A stretch of DNA of 64,000 nt from Crocinitomicaceae bacterium (GTDB lineage: Bacteria > Bacteroidota > Bacteroidia > Flavobacteriales_D > Crocinitomicaceae), in contig JAURGK010000002.1 of assembly GCA_030833845.1 (NCBI GenBank), forward strand, positions 1 through 64,000, written 5' to 3'. How positions within the stretch are numbered: position 1 is the stretch's first letter; every line of letters starts with the position of its first letter. Shown here in pieces: positions 47,830 through 57,169 of the stretch. The notes under the pieces were generated by a model. The model did not search any database and had not been told where the DNA came from. It worked only from the letters and a program-made list of their open reading frames with translations. Made by a program: the position numbers and the translations under genes.

Positions 47830-48843
47830 ATGGAAAGTATACAAGACCAACTTCTGCAGCTCATTAAAGCAAAACTTCCCCAAGGGGAATCATTGGGCAA
47901 TGTACTTAGTGATACTTTGCACATAAGCACTGATGCTGCTTACCGGCGTATGCGCAATGAAACTGCACTTACCATAGATGAGCTCAAAAGATTGTGCAAG
48001 GCTTTCGATATTTCTTTCGATTCATTGATTCAATTACAAAAAACCAATGTCATTTTTCGGTATACGCCCCTAAATGCCTACGACTTTTCATTGGAGTCTT
48101 ATTTGGAAGGTATCCTTGAGGCATTCGAGCGACTAAAGCACCTCGAAGACCCCAAAATCATGCTTACGATCAACAATACGCACTTTTTTCAGCTCTTAAA
48201 CTTCCCGCAATTAGTGCGCTTTAAGTTGTTCTTTTGGGCCAAAACACACTTGCAAATCCCGGACTATAAAAATGTGTTGTTTCATCATGAAAAAACAACC
48301 GAACGTGCCTTTGAATTGGGGAAGTCCATACTGCAAGCTTATAATACCATCTCTTCAGTAGAAATTTTCGACCCAGAGCTTATGCGTGGGTTTCTACGAC
48401 AAATATTGTATTATTTCAAGTCAAATCAATTTGAAGACCCAAGTTATGCCCTTTTTCTTTGCGATCGATTAATGATGTTTTCTGCCCATCTGAGGGCTCA
48501 GGCCGATTTGGGTAAAAAGTTTATTTATGGGACTCAAGCCCCAGCAAGTGGGAATTCCTTTGAAATGTATTTGAATGAAACCATCAATGCTGACTCTGCA
48601 TTTTATTATGAAAGTAGGGGCAAGCAAGGCTTGTTCTTGTCTCATAACATTATGAACTATTTGCAAACAACTGATCCTCAATATGTGCAGGATGCCAAGC
48701 AGGTCATAGATAAGCAATTGGCCAACTCTAGTCTGATAAGCCTTGTCAATGAACGCGAACGCAATAATTTCTTCATTGAGTTTGAAAAAACAATTCTGAA
48801 TTTTCGCAAGAAAATCGAAGCAGATATTCCGGAAATGGACTAG
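47830..48843 (+). CDS. Putative HTH transcriptional regulator (BetR-like N-terminus)
   Basis: A 337-residue protein. The first 70 residues look like a Cro/C1-type helix-turn-helix (LGNVLSDTLHISTDAAYRRMRNE, then LTIDELKRLCKAFDISFDSLI). The remaining residues form a helix-rich domain with many aromatic residues and no recognised motif, as in the BetR-like group found mainly in Bacteroidota. It lacks membrane segments. It sits just ahead of two secreted-protein genes and a cyclase and is a candidate local regulator, but the link is positional only. Confidence 0.7.
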   Translation: MESIQDQLLQLIKAKLPQGESLGNVLSDTLHISTDAAYRRMRNETALTIDELKRLCKAFDISFDSLIQLQKTNVIFRYTPLNAYDFSLESYLEGILEAFERLKHLEDPKIMLTINNTHFFQLLNFPQLVRFKLFFWAKTHLQIPDYKNVLFHHEKTTERAFELGKSILQAYNTISSVEIFDPELMRGFLRQILYYFKSNQFEDPSYALFLCDRLMMFSAHLRAQADLGKKFIYGTQAPASGNSFEMYLNETINADSAFYYESRGKQGLFLSHNIMNYLQTTDPQYVQDAKQVIDKQLANSSLISLVNERERNNFFIEFEKTILNFRKKIEADIPEMD

Positions 48844-48889
48844 CACTTGCGTTTTTCGCAACTACCTAAATTTAGTTTCCGATATTCAG

Positions 48890-48921
48890 TTTTGATTGGT
48901 AGGGAATAAGGGTCAACTTTG
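48890..48921 (+). promoter_or_regulatory. Promoter upstream of the CsgG-like gene
   Basis: TTTTG at 48890-48894, 19 bases, CAACTTTG at 48914-48921 (one mismatch to TAnnTTTG). The ATG at 48941 follows after 19 bases. The -33 box is full consensus. Confidence 0.6.
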
Positions 48922-48940
48922 TATCATAAAATTTATAATT

Positions 48941-50131
48941 ATGAAAACAAATCAATTTAAACTATCAAGCTTGCTAGTAGCGATCTTTTTAGGCCTCGGT
49001 AGCTTACTTGCCCAACCGAACAATACAATTGCAGTTTCAAATCCGAACATTAATTCCTTAACTATCAAACCAGAGTCTGCTGCTAAAATGATGCGTTTGG
49101 AGCTCATCAAAATCAATAAATATAAGGTCTATGATGAATTTGATATGAACGAAATCATCAAAGCTAAAGAAGAGTATAAGGTGGGCTGTTATGGCCAAGC
49201 TTGTTTGGCCAAACTTGGAGAAGAGCTCAAGGTAGATTATGTCATGTCGGGTTCAATTGATGGTCTGGGCAATAAAATTGTCGTTACTATTAAAATTATT
49301 GACGTCAAAGGGCAAGCCTTGTATAAGTCTGCGGTGCGAGAATTTGACAATCAAGAAACTGAAATTCAACGCATGATAGAAATAGTGCTTTTTGAAATGC
49401 ATGGGTTAACCGTAGATAAGGTGCTTAGCGATCGCTTGGCATTTAAGAACGAAATCATCACATCTAACAACGTTGGTAAGGTCAATAATTCGGGTCCACG
49501 AATCGGCGGGGCGGTTCTGACTGGCGATGTAAGAGATTTTGCCACTAGAGATGTGAAATATGGTGGTTTAGGCATTCAACCATTTACTTCCATGATTGGT
49601 TATCAAATAGAAGGCCAGTATGTAGGAACCGAAAATTTCTCTGCACTTGTTGAAGGAATTATTAATATTTCTGGACTTGAACAAAGTCAGTTCATTCCAT
49701 CTTTCTCTTTGTTGAATGGTTTTAGATTTGGAAAAGGAAATTATGAATTCGCTTTTGGCCCAAGGTTTGGTATTTCATCTACCTCTTATGGGTACTTAGA
49801 TCTTGACGGTACTTACGGAATTGAAAACAGATATTTTACAGCACAAGAGTGGGATATCTATGCCAATGAAAATAATATCCTGGACCAAAACAACAATATC
49901 TTGGCCAACCCTGGCTTTGAAACACATTTTGACAAGGATGGCGCCAAACGCTTGAGCACGTCTTTCTTGATTGCTTTTGGAAAAACTTTCCAAGCGGGCG
50001 CACTCAATGTACCGGTAAATATTTTTTACAGTTCACAACGAGGTGGCGGATTCTTAGGGGTTAACATGGGTTTCAATGTTCAAAAAAGTAAACAACCAAT
50101 TAATAAGCAAAGTCCGCAACGTTATTATTAA
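48941..50131 (+). CDS. Secreted protein with CsgG/TolB-like N-terminal domain and a barrel-like C-terminus
   Basis: A 396-residue exported protein (signal peptide 1-24, ending LLAQ). Residues about 45-165 read like the alpha/beta domain found in CsgG, LpoB and FlgO-like proteins: YDMNEI-like helix, the disulfide-type CYGQACLAKLGEELKVDYVMSGSI, and beta strands KIVVTIKIIDVKG. The rest (about 200-390) has alternating Gly/aromatic strands suggestive of an outer-membrane barrel. I choose the ATG at 48941 because it follows the promoter and gives a clean signal peptide. Function unknown. Confidence 0.7.
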   Translation: MKTNQFKLSSLLVAIFLGLGSLLAQPNNTIAVSNPNINSLTIKPESAAKMMRLELIKINKYKVYDEFDMNEIIKAKEEYKVGCYGQACLAKLGEELKVDYVMSGSIDGLGNKIVVTIKIIDVKGQALYKSAVREFDNQETEIQRMIEIVLFEMHGLTVDKVLSDRLAFKNEIITSNNVGKVNNSGPRIGGAVLTGDVRDFATRDVKYGGLGIQPFTSMIGYQIEGQYVGTENFSALVEGIINISGLEQSQFIPSFSLLNGFRFGKGNYEFAFGPRFGISSTSYGYLDLDGTYGIENRYFTAQEWDIYANENNILDQNNNILANPGFETHFDKDGAKRLSTSFLIAFGKTFQAGALNVPVNIFYSSQRGGGFLGVNMGFNVQKSKQPINKQSPQRYY

Positions 50132-50158
50132 TTTTGCGTATAACTGAATTTTAAAACT

Positions 50159-51256
50159 ATGAAATCAACTATATTCTTTAGAATTTGTTTGATGCTCACA
50201 CTTGGCTACTTCGGTAGCCAAAGTGTTTTTGCTCAAGCACCAAATACTGCAACGCCCCTAACTGATACCACCAAATATATTGTCACCAAAAACGATGGCA
50301 ATGAATTCGTTGGATACATCCTTTCCGATGACGGCCGAGAAGTACTCATTGAAACACAAATGTTGGGAAAGGTCTTCATCCCTAAAAGTGATATCAAATC
50401 GATTCGAAAATTGGATTATTCAGAAGATGTACAAAAAGACGGTGAGGTAAATAGCCCTGGGGTGTTTACCACACGTTATCAATTTACCACCAATTGCTTT
50501 CCGATAAAAAAAGGAGAGAATTATGCCATGGTAAATCTTTATGGTCCGGAAGTACATTTTGCGGTGCACAAAGATTTCTCTGTTGGTGTGATGTCCACAT
50601 GGATTGGTTCTCCGATTGCCCTTGCGCTTAAATATACTCGAGGCACCGCAAATCCAAAAATCAATTATGGAGTTGGGGCTTTACTTGGCACTTCCGGTTA
50701 CTTAAATTCGGGCCGTGGAAGAGGAGGTTTGTATTGGGGAATGGTCACCTACGGAGATCGCCGTTCAAATGCAACCCTATCTTTGGGATTCGGTCATTTC
50801 AATGATGGCAATGATTATACGTATCCGGTGCAAATTCTTACACCAGGTACGTATGTTTCTATCAATGGGGAGTATCCTGATATTCCAATCCAAGGAACTA
50901 CCGAATTCAAATCAGGAGTAAAATTAACTGCGCCAATCATAGGTTTGGCGGGTCAAACCAAAGTGGGTAAAAAAGCTAGTTTTATTTATGATTGTATGTA
51001 CGTTATGGCAACCAACAATACCAATAATGGAACACAAAATATTGAATACCAATACGATCAGAATAGTTGGATCTTACAACAAGTAGTGGTGGGCGATTGG
51101 CAAGTGGTAAATCCTCAACAAAATATACTGATTATTATGCCAGGCATGCGTTTTCAGCGTACCGAAAGTAAGGCCTTTCAAATTAGTTTGGCAGGTGTAA
51201 TTACTGACGGGAATTCTTTCCCATTGCCGATGGCAAGTTGGTTTTATAAATTTTAA
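50159..51256 (+). CDS. Secreted protein of unknown function, Sm-like start and barrel-like body
   Basis: A 365-residue exported protein (signal peptide 1-25, ending VFAQ). Residues about 40-85 (KNDGNEFVGYILSDDGREVLIETQMLGKV split by Gly and hydrophobics) resemble a small beta barrel; the rest has beta-strand periodicity with Gly-rich turns (GYLNSGRGRGGLYWG), as in an outer-membrane protein. It follows the CsgG-like gene by 27 bases, in which a TAATTTTG at 50129-50136 could be a secondary -7 box, and precedes the cyclase by nine bases. No named family is recognised. Confidence 0.65.
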   Translation: MKSTIFFRICLMLTLGYFGSQSVFAQAPNTATPLTDTTKYIVTKNDGNEFVGYILSDDGREVLIETQMLGKVFIPKSDIKSIRKLDYSEDVQKDGEVNSPGVFTTRYQFTTNCFPIKKGENYAMVNLYGPEVHFAVHKDFSVGVMSTWIGSPIALALKYTRGTANPKINYGVGALLGTSGYLNSGRGRGGLYWGMVTYGDRRSNATLSLGFGHFNDGNDYTYPVQILTPGTYVSINGEYPDIPIQGTTEFKSGVKLTAPIIGLAGQTKVGKKASFIYDCMYVMATNNTNNGTQNIEYQYDQNSWILQQVVVGDWQVVNPQQNILIIMPGMRFQRTESKAFQISLAGVITDGNSFPLPMASWFYKF

Positions 51257-51265
51257 TATCGTAAC

Positions 51266-52843
51266 ATGAGCAAGTTGCTCATTTTATTCATTTTTCAGTC
51301 TTGGTGGCTATCGCTATTGGTAGCCACTGTTTTTTTTCTTGTTGTCATCATTTTTATTCGCCGCAGGGTAGAAACTTCAAGGCGAAATCAAGTGCGGTTG
51401 GAAGTAAAAATTGCCGAACGAACAAGAGAAATTCGTTTGCAAAAAACCAAAATTGAAGAGCAAAAGCGTCTTTTAGAGGAAGAAAAAAACAAGGTTGATG
51501 AGCAACAGGCACTCTTAAAAATTGAAAAAGACCGCACAGAGCAATGGCTCCTGAACACACTGCCTTCTCAAGTCGTCATTGAACTCAAACGAAACGGCAA
51601 GGTAAAAGCACAAGCTTTCAAACAGGTTTCAATCATGTTCACAGACGTGGTCGGTTTTACTCGAATATCTGAGTCGATGAAGCCGAGTAGGATAGTATCC
51701 AAATTGGATATATTATTTCAAAAGTTTGATGAAATCATTCAAGCCAATAATCTTGAAAAAATCAAGACGATTGGCGATGCCTACATGTGTGCAGGAGGTG
51801 TTCCGGTTGAAAATTCAACCAACCCAATTGATGCATGTTGTGCAGCACTTCAGATACAAGCCTTCATGGATAAACTCAAGTACGAAGCGATCGCAGATCA
51901 TGAAGATTATTGGGAAATTCGGCTAGGCATCAACACTGGGCCGGTGATTGCTGGAATTATTGGCAACATTCGTCTTGCTTACGACGTTTGGGGGTCATCG
52001 GTGAATTTGGCGCAACGTATGGAAATGCTTGGCGAACCCGGTAAAGTGACTATTACGGGCAATACTTTTCAGCACATTGAGCCTTATTTTGAGTATGAGT
52101 ATAAGGGCAAGGCCCTTACCAAGTCTCGGGTGAAAGTGGACATGTACGAGGTGCAGCGTATCAAACCTGAACTTTCGATCAATGGAGAAGGTCTTTATCC
52201 CAATACGAGGTTTGAAGAAATTAAAAAACTCCATCATTACAGCTCGATTAAATATTACAAAACCGAACATTATGTGATGGGCATCCTTAGAAAAAATCTT
52301 TCTGAGAGCTTGTATTACCACTCCATTAACCACACCAAAGATGTGGTTAAATCCGTAGAACGCATTGCACTTTTAGAGGGGGTAACCGACGAAGGTCTCT
52401 TTTTACTAAAAACAGCAGCACTTTTTCACGATGCTGGGTTTATTGAGCAATATGACCACAACGAGGCCATAGGCGCTCGAATGGCCCAAGAAATTTTGCC
52501 AAAATATGGCTATACTGAATTGCACGTCAAGACGATTGTGGAGCTCATCCATGCTACAGAAATACCACAGCGTCCTATCAATAACTTACAAGAAATTATT
52601 TGTGATGCAGATCTAGATTATCTCGGTCGTGATGATTTTGAAGAAATAGCAGACAAATTATGTCAAGAATTGATAGAAATGGGCAAGATAAAAACTCGCA
52701 AAGAGTGGGATGAAATACAGGTGAAATTCTTAAGTCAGCACCTGTACTTTACTACGACTGCAATTCAATCGAGACGTCAGAAGAAATTAGAAAATTTAGA
52801 GCTTGTCAAAGCGAGATTGGCCGCAGGTAACTACACAGACTAA
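51266..52843 (+). CDS. Adenylate cyclase (class III) fused to an HD-domain
   Basis: A 525-residue protein. One TM helix (about 10-31) and a coiled coil (38-92) lead to a class III cyclase domain (115-295): metal Asp127 and Asp171, adenine-specifying Lys167 and Asp240, and the transition-state Asn247 and Arg251 in GSSVNLAQRME. These favour cAMP over cGMP. A C-terminal HD domain (about 335-510) has His356, His388-Asp389 and Asp449. In related sensors a beta propeller precedes the TM; it is absent here. HD domains often hydrolyse nucleotides or phosphoesters, so synthesis and breakdown may be in one chain. Confidence 0.88.
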   Translation: MSKLLILFIFQSWWLSLLVATVFFLVVIIFIRRRVETSRRNQVRLEVKIAERTREIRLQKTKIEEQKRLLEEEKNKVDEQQALLKIEKDRTEQWLLNTLPSQVVIELKRNGKVKAQAFKQVSIMFTDVVGFTRISESMKPSRIVSKLDILFQKFDEIIQANNLEKIKTIGDAYMCAGGVPVENSTNPIDACCAALQIQAFMDKLKYEAIADHEDYWEIRLGINTGPVIAGIIGNIRLAYDVWGSSVNLAQRMEMLGEPGKVTITGNTFQHIEPYFEYEYKGKALTKSRVKVDMYEVQRIKPELSINGEGLYPNTRFEEIKKLHHYSSIKYYKTEHYVMGILRKNLSESLYYHSINHTKDVVKSVERIALLEGVTDEGLFLLKTAALFHDAGFIEQYDHNEAIGARMAQEILPKYGYTELHVKTIVELIHATEIPQRPINNLQEIICDADLDYLGRDDFEEIADKLCQELIEMGKIKTRKEWDEIQVKFLSQHLYFTTTAIQSRRQKKLENLELVKARLAAGNYTD

Positions 52844-52849
52844 CCCAAA

Positions 52850-53554
52850 TTAAAGGGTTTTTACATTGCGATGCTTACCAGACTTATTTTTCGTTTGAAT
52901 CCGATAATTATAGGAGCAATTCATTATGGCTCTGTTCAAAGATTCAGGGCTGTGAATACGTTGGTCGTACATGTAGGCTAATTCAACGCTGTGTGGCCCA
53001 TCAAATGAATAAGCCAAGCCAAAATTCCATCGGATCCGATTCAAATGATATCCCACTTGACCATCCATTGGGCCTGTAAAAAACTCTGCTGAGAAATTTG
53101 GTTCTAGTGCCGATTTTTTCGGGTTGTACGAGACCGTAGGTTTGATTCTCAATGCTTGACCAAATTCTGTTTCAAAATTACTGGCAAGTCTGTTACTAGA
53201 ATATTGGTAACGCAGCCGCAAACCTAATTGAACCCTTTCTATTTCATGACTCAATTGAAGATTGCAATTCAAACGGTGTTTGGTCACAAAAGTCCCTGAC
53301 TTAGATTGATCGGCAATGATGCGGTAATCAATTGACGGCCGCAGGTACTTATTAATTTTATATTTATATGACACTTGTGGAAACACTGTACTAAGGCCTT
53401 CAGCATCAAAACGTGTACTAAGGTCAAGTCCAATGTATTGTTTTTTGTCAATTTTTAGGCTAATTCCAGCTTCATTCCATACCTGAAACACGGTGCTGTT
53501 TTGCCCAAGGCTCCCAAAAGCAAGAAAAATAAATACGCCAATAATGCACTTCAT
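52850..53554 (-). CDS. DUF2490 outer-membrane protein
   Basis: A 234-residue exported protein (signal peptide 1-17). Alternating beta strands with aromatic ends (VFQVWNEAGISLKI, RWNFGLAYSFDG) and a YDQRI motif fit DUF2490, a family predicted to form outer-membrane barrels of 10 or 12 strands. The role is unknown. It is the second gene of a two-gene unit: its ATG overlaps the stop of the lipoprotein gene by one base. It is convergent with the cyclase-HD gene. Confidence 0.8.
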   Translation of the reverse strand: MKCIIGVFIFLAFGSLGQNSTVFQVWNEAGISLKIDKKQYIGLDLSTRFDAEGLSTVFPQVSYKYKINKYLRPSIDYRIIADQSKSGTFVTKHRLNCNLQLSHEIERVQLGLRLRYQYSSNRLASNFETEFGQALRIKPTVSYNPKKSALEPNFSAEFFTGPMDGQVGYHLNRIRWNFGLAYSFDGPHSVELAYMYDQRIHSPESLNRAIMNCSYNYRIQTKNKSGKHRNVKTL

Positions 53555-53988
53555 TATCTCAATACGATAATTTCACCGAGATCAACGGTATTGTTTTTGC
53601 CAACTTCAACGGTAAATTTTGCAGTCGGTTCTTTGGTATAATAGTCGTCGTCATTATTGGTCACAGAATTGCCAGTATGAAAGATTTCATTGTAAGCAAA
53701 AACTGTGTAAGTACCCGGGAATAAATAATCGAAACTAAACGACCCATCGTAATTGCATTCAATTTTATCGTCAAAAATGCTGTCTTGGGTGCCATAGATG
53801 ATATAAACATCTTCTGTGGCTGCCGGATAACTTACCGTTTGTGATAATACACCGTTGATGTACAGTTTTTCATTGATGGTCAGTTTGCCAGTAATTTTAC
53901 TCCGACCACCAACGCCTTCATATTTTTTACAACCATTCAAACCAAAAAATAGAATGGTAAGACTCAAGAGTAAAATGGACCTTTTCAT
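53554..53988 (-). CDS. Putative lipoprotein with carboxypeptidase-like beta-sandwich domain
   Basis: A 144-residue protein with a lipoprotein signal: a hydrophobic run and Cys20 in FFGLNGCKKY. The mature part has strand patterns of a carboxypeptidase-regulatory-like fold (ITGKLTINEK, DGSFSFDYLFPGTYTVFAY). This fold often links surface proteins in Bacteroidota. It is translated with the DUF2490 gene. A possible minus-strand promoter (TTG, 19 bases, TAACATTG) lies just upstream, in the gap shared with the CotH gene. Confidence 0.78.
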   Translation of the reverse strand: MKRSILLLSLTILFFGLNGCKKYEGVGGRSKITGKLTINEKLYINGVLSQTVSYPAATEDVYIIYGTQDSIFDDKIECNYDGSFSFDYLFPGTYTVFAYNEIFHTGNSVTNNDDDYYTKEPTAKFTVEVGKNNTVDLGEIIVLR

Positions 53989-54048
53989 AATTTTTTTTTC
54001 GCAATGTTAACAAAAAAACAACTTTTCACAAGTTATTGCGTCTATTTG

Positions 54049-54080
54049 TTTGGATAAAAATTGATATTTAAGTAATATTG
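54049..54080 (+). promoter_or_regulatory. Putative promoter of the CotH/lamin-tail gene
   Basis: TTTG at 54049-54052, 20 bases, TAATATTG at 54073-54080 (one mismatch to TAnnTTTG), 20 bases before the ATG at 54101. Confidence 0.5.
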
Positions 54081-54100
54081 GTACCGCTAAACCAAGCTAA

Positions 54101-57100
54101 ATGAAACACTTACTACTCTCTCTTCTTTTTAGTTTCCCGTTTCTTGCGTTTTCGCAAGTTGTCATCAATGAATATTCATGTTCAAATGTAAGCGGGCCTA
54201 CCGATGCTTATGGCCAACGCGAAGACTGGATTGAGTTGTATAATACTACCGGAACTACCATTGACCTTACGGGTTGGTATTTATCAGACAAGGCAAGCAA
54301 CCTCACCAAATGGCAAATTCCGAGCGGTACGATTGCGCCAAACGGTTTCAAAATGGTTTTTTGCTCCAAGCGCAATACCGTAAACGGTAATGAATACCAT
54401 CCAAATTTTAACCTTTCTCAAACTTCGGGAGATTGGATCATACTTTCAGACCCGGCTGCTACCGTAGCAGATTCTTTTAAAATTGTACATCTGACCAAAT
54501 CTAACCATTCTGTTGGTCGTTCAAGTAATGGTGCCAATGATTTTAAGTTATTTACAACCCCCACTCCCAATGCAAATAACGTAGGTGGGGTTAATTTTTA
54601 CCCCCCCAAGCCTGTATTTAGTTTACAAGCTGGTTTTTACAGTGGCCCACAAACCGTAACCATTACCTGCGCTGACCCTACTGCTACGATTCGCTATACT
54701 TTAGATGGTACGGATCCTGTAGCTTCTTCCACAGCCTATTCCGGGCCGATATCAATTCCCACTACAAAAATCTTGCGCGCGGCGGCCTTTGGCACCACCT
54801 TGACATCATTTATTGAAACCAATACTTATTTCATAAACGTGAATCACTCCATTCCGGTGGTTTCTGTATGTAGCCAAGGGGTATACTCACTTGTGGCTAA
54901 TGGGAGTCAAAATCCACCAAACCGCATTGGTTCTTTTGAATTATTTGAACAAGACGGAACCTATATCGATGAGGCAGAAGGAAACTTCAATAAACACGGT
55001 AATGATTCTTGGGCTTATCAACAAAGAGGTTTTGATTTTATTTGCCGAGACCAGTATGGACACAATGGAGACATTGAACATTTAATTTTTCCAGAACGGA
55101 CACGAGATGCCTATCAGCGCCTGATTCTCAAACCGGCGGCAAACGATAATTATCCTTTTTCCAATGGTGGCGCCCATATCAGGGATGCATATGTACACAC
55201 CTTGTCTGATAGAGCAGATCTAAAATTAGATGAGCGAACTTGGAGGCCATGTGTGTTATATCTAAATGGCAATTACTGGGGTGTATACGAAATTCGTGAA
55301 AAAGCTGATGACCACGACTTCACGGACGAATACTACGACCAAGGGAAATACGACTTGTATTACCTCAAAACTTGGGGAGGCACTTGGCAAGAATACGGTT
55401 CTCCAAATGCAACACCGGCCTGGAATAGCCTCAAGAATTTTGTGGCCAATAACAACATGGGTAACCCAGCCAATTTTGCCTATGTAGATAGTTTATTTAG
55501 TTGGAAATCTTTGATCGATTATTTTGTTCTCAATTCTGTTACAGTTACTACAGATTGGCTCAACTGGAATACCGCATGGTGGAGGGGTCTTGACACCACC
55601 GGTGACCATAAAAAATGGGGCTATGTATTATGGGATTTAGACGCAACCTTTGGCCACTACATCAACTATACTGGCGTGCCAAGTACTCTACCGAATGCAG
55701 ATCCATGTAATGTGGAAAATCTACCTAACCCAGGAGGTCAAGGCCATACGTCAATTTTGCAAAAGTTGATCAATGAGAATCCGATGGTAGAGCAATATTA
55801 CATTGCACGCTACGTTGACCTTATGAATACCAAATTATCCTGTTCTTTCATGATTCCGCTTTTGGATTCCATGCTTGCAGAAATTGAACCCGAAATGCCC
55901 GCACAAATTGCAAAATGGGGTGGCTCGATGACTACCTGGCAAAATAATGTGCAGGCCTTGAAAAACTATATCAATACCCGTTGTACTGCCCTTACTCAAG
56001 GCTTGATAGATTGTTATCAGTTAACCGGGCCATTTGCCACCACCTTTGATGTAAGCCCAGCTGGAGCGGGACAAATTAAAGTCAATTCAATTTACCCACC
56101 AAACTACCCTTGGACGACAGATTATTTTGGAGGTATTCAAACTAATGTTGTTGCCAAACCAAATCCTGGGTTCATGTTTAGCCATTGGACGATCACCAAT
56201 GGGCCAATGGGGCTTGCCAATACTTTAGATTCCAATTTTGTAAATATCAACGGCCCTGAGACGATTGTGGCGGTTTTTGTACCAGATGTTCCTGATTTAG
56301 ATGGGGATGGGTGTTTAAATGTCGACGAAATTCTTCTTGGCACAGATCCAAACAATCCAGATACTGATGGCGACGGTGAAAATGATTGTGCTGAAATAGG
56401 CAATGTAGGCTCTCCTCTCGACACCGATGGTGACGGCATCATCGACGCCCTCGAGTCGTCTATTTTTGATACAGATGGTGATGGCGTGATGGACGAAATG
56501 GACCCTGACAATACCAATCCATGTATTCCAAATCCAAATGCTGGACCTTGTGACCAAGATGGCGATGGGCTTACCAATAGTCAAGAGGCTACCGCAGGTA
56601 CCAACCCAACCAATCCAGATACCGATGGCGATGGCATCTCTGATGGGGCTGAAATCACCAACGGATCGGATCCGCTCAACCCTTGTGACCCTGATGATAC
56701 CTTGCCAGGCTGCCAAATTGACTCAGATTTTGATGGCCTCACTGATGCACAAGAAGCAATTCTAGGCACCAATCCTAATAATCCTGATACCGATGGCGAT
56801 GGCATCAATGACGGCACAGAGGTGGCCAATGGCAGCAATCCATTAGATCCTTGTGATCCGGATGGCAGCAGCCCTGAGTGTGCTACAGGAGTATTCTTCC
56901 CAACTGCTTTTTCTCCGAATGGCGTTGGTAACGGCCTCAATGAAGTTTATCAGATCATTGCCGGCAAGGATGTAGCTTCGTTAAATTTCAAAGTTTTAGA
57001 TCGTTGGGGGAATTTGATTTATTCTTCTACCAATAAGCAATTCAAATGGGATGGCACCTACAAAAGCAAACCATGTAACAGTGGTGTATATGCTTACATT

Positions 57101-57166
57101 TGTGACGTTACCTTTGAAAACGGAACCACTAAAAAATATACAGGTAATATTACCTTAATCCGATAA
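54101..57166 (+). CDS. T9SS-secreted multidomain protein: lamin tail, CotH, TSP3 repeats
   Basis: A 1021-residue surface protein. After a signal peptide (1-19) come a lamin-tail domain (about 20-160), a chitobiase-C-terminal-like module ([17 protein letters not shown]), and a CotH kinase-like domain (about 250-560) with the acidic pair in WDLDATFG and the NWNTAWWRG motif. Then a short beta domain, five or more Ca-binding TSP3 repeats ([14 protein letters not shown], about 725-920), and a type B sorting domain ending in ITLIR. Repeats at the DNA level (CCGATGGCGATGGCATC) are near identical. It is followed after three bases by a PorP/SprF gene, its likely dedicated surface partner. Confidence 0.88.
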   Translation: MKHLLLSLLFSFPFLAFSQVVINEYSCSNVSGPTDAYGQREDWIELYNTTGTTIDLTGWYLSDKASNLTKWQIPSGTIAPNGFKMVFCSKRNTVNGNEYHPNFNLSQTSGDWIILSDPAATVADSFKIVHLTKSNHSVGRSSNGANDFKLFTTPTPNANNVGGVNFYPPKPVFSLQAGFYSGPQTVTITCADPTATIRYTLDGTDPVASSTAYSGPISIPTTKILRAAAFGTTLTSFIETNTYFINVNHSIPVVSVCSQGVYSLVANGSQNPPNRIGSFELFEQDGTYIDEAEGNFNKHGNDSWAYQQRGFDFICRDQYGHNGDIEHLIFPERTRDAYQRLILKPAANDNYPFSNGGAHIRDAYVHTLSDRADLKLDERTWRPCVLYLNGNYWGVYEIREKADDHDFTDEYYDQGKYDLYYLKTWGGTWQEYGSPNATPAWNSLKNFVANNNMGNPANFAYVDSLFSWKSLIDYFVLNSVTVTTDWLNWNTAWWRGLDTTGDHKKWGYVLWDLDATFGHYINYTGVPSTLPNADPCNVENLPNPGGQGHTSILQKLINENPMVEQYYIARYVDLMNTKLSCSFMIPLLDSMLAEIEPEMPAQIAKWGGSMTTWQNNVQALKNYINTRCTALTQGLIDCYQLTGPFATTFDVSPAGAGQIKVNSIYPPNYPWTTDYFGGIQTNVVAKPNPGFMFSHWTITNGPMGLANTLDSNFVNINGPETIVAVFVPDVPDLDGDGCLNVDEILLGTDPNNPDTDGDGENDCAEIGNVGSPLDTDGDGIIDALESSIFDTDGDGVMDEMDPDNTNPCIPNPNAGPCDQDGDGLTNSQEATAGTNPTNPDTDGDGISDGAEITNGSDPLNPCDPDDTLPGCQIDSDFDGLTDAQEAILGTNPNNPDTDGDGINDGTEVANGSNPLDPCDPDGSSPECATGVFFPTAFSPNGVGNGLNEVYQIIAGKDVASLNFKVLDRWGNLIYSSTNKQFKWDGTYKSKPCNSGVYAYICDVTFENGTTKKYTGNITLIR

Positions 57167-57169
57167 GCA

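Noticed and set aside
56280-56870. Short DNA repeats that might look like a CRISPR array
   Set aside because: The repeats are in frame and encode Ca-binding TSP3 units; spacers are coding and irregular.
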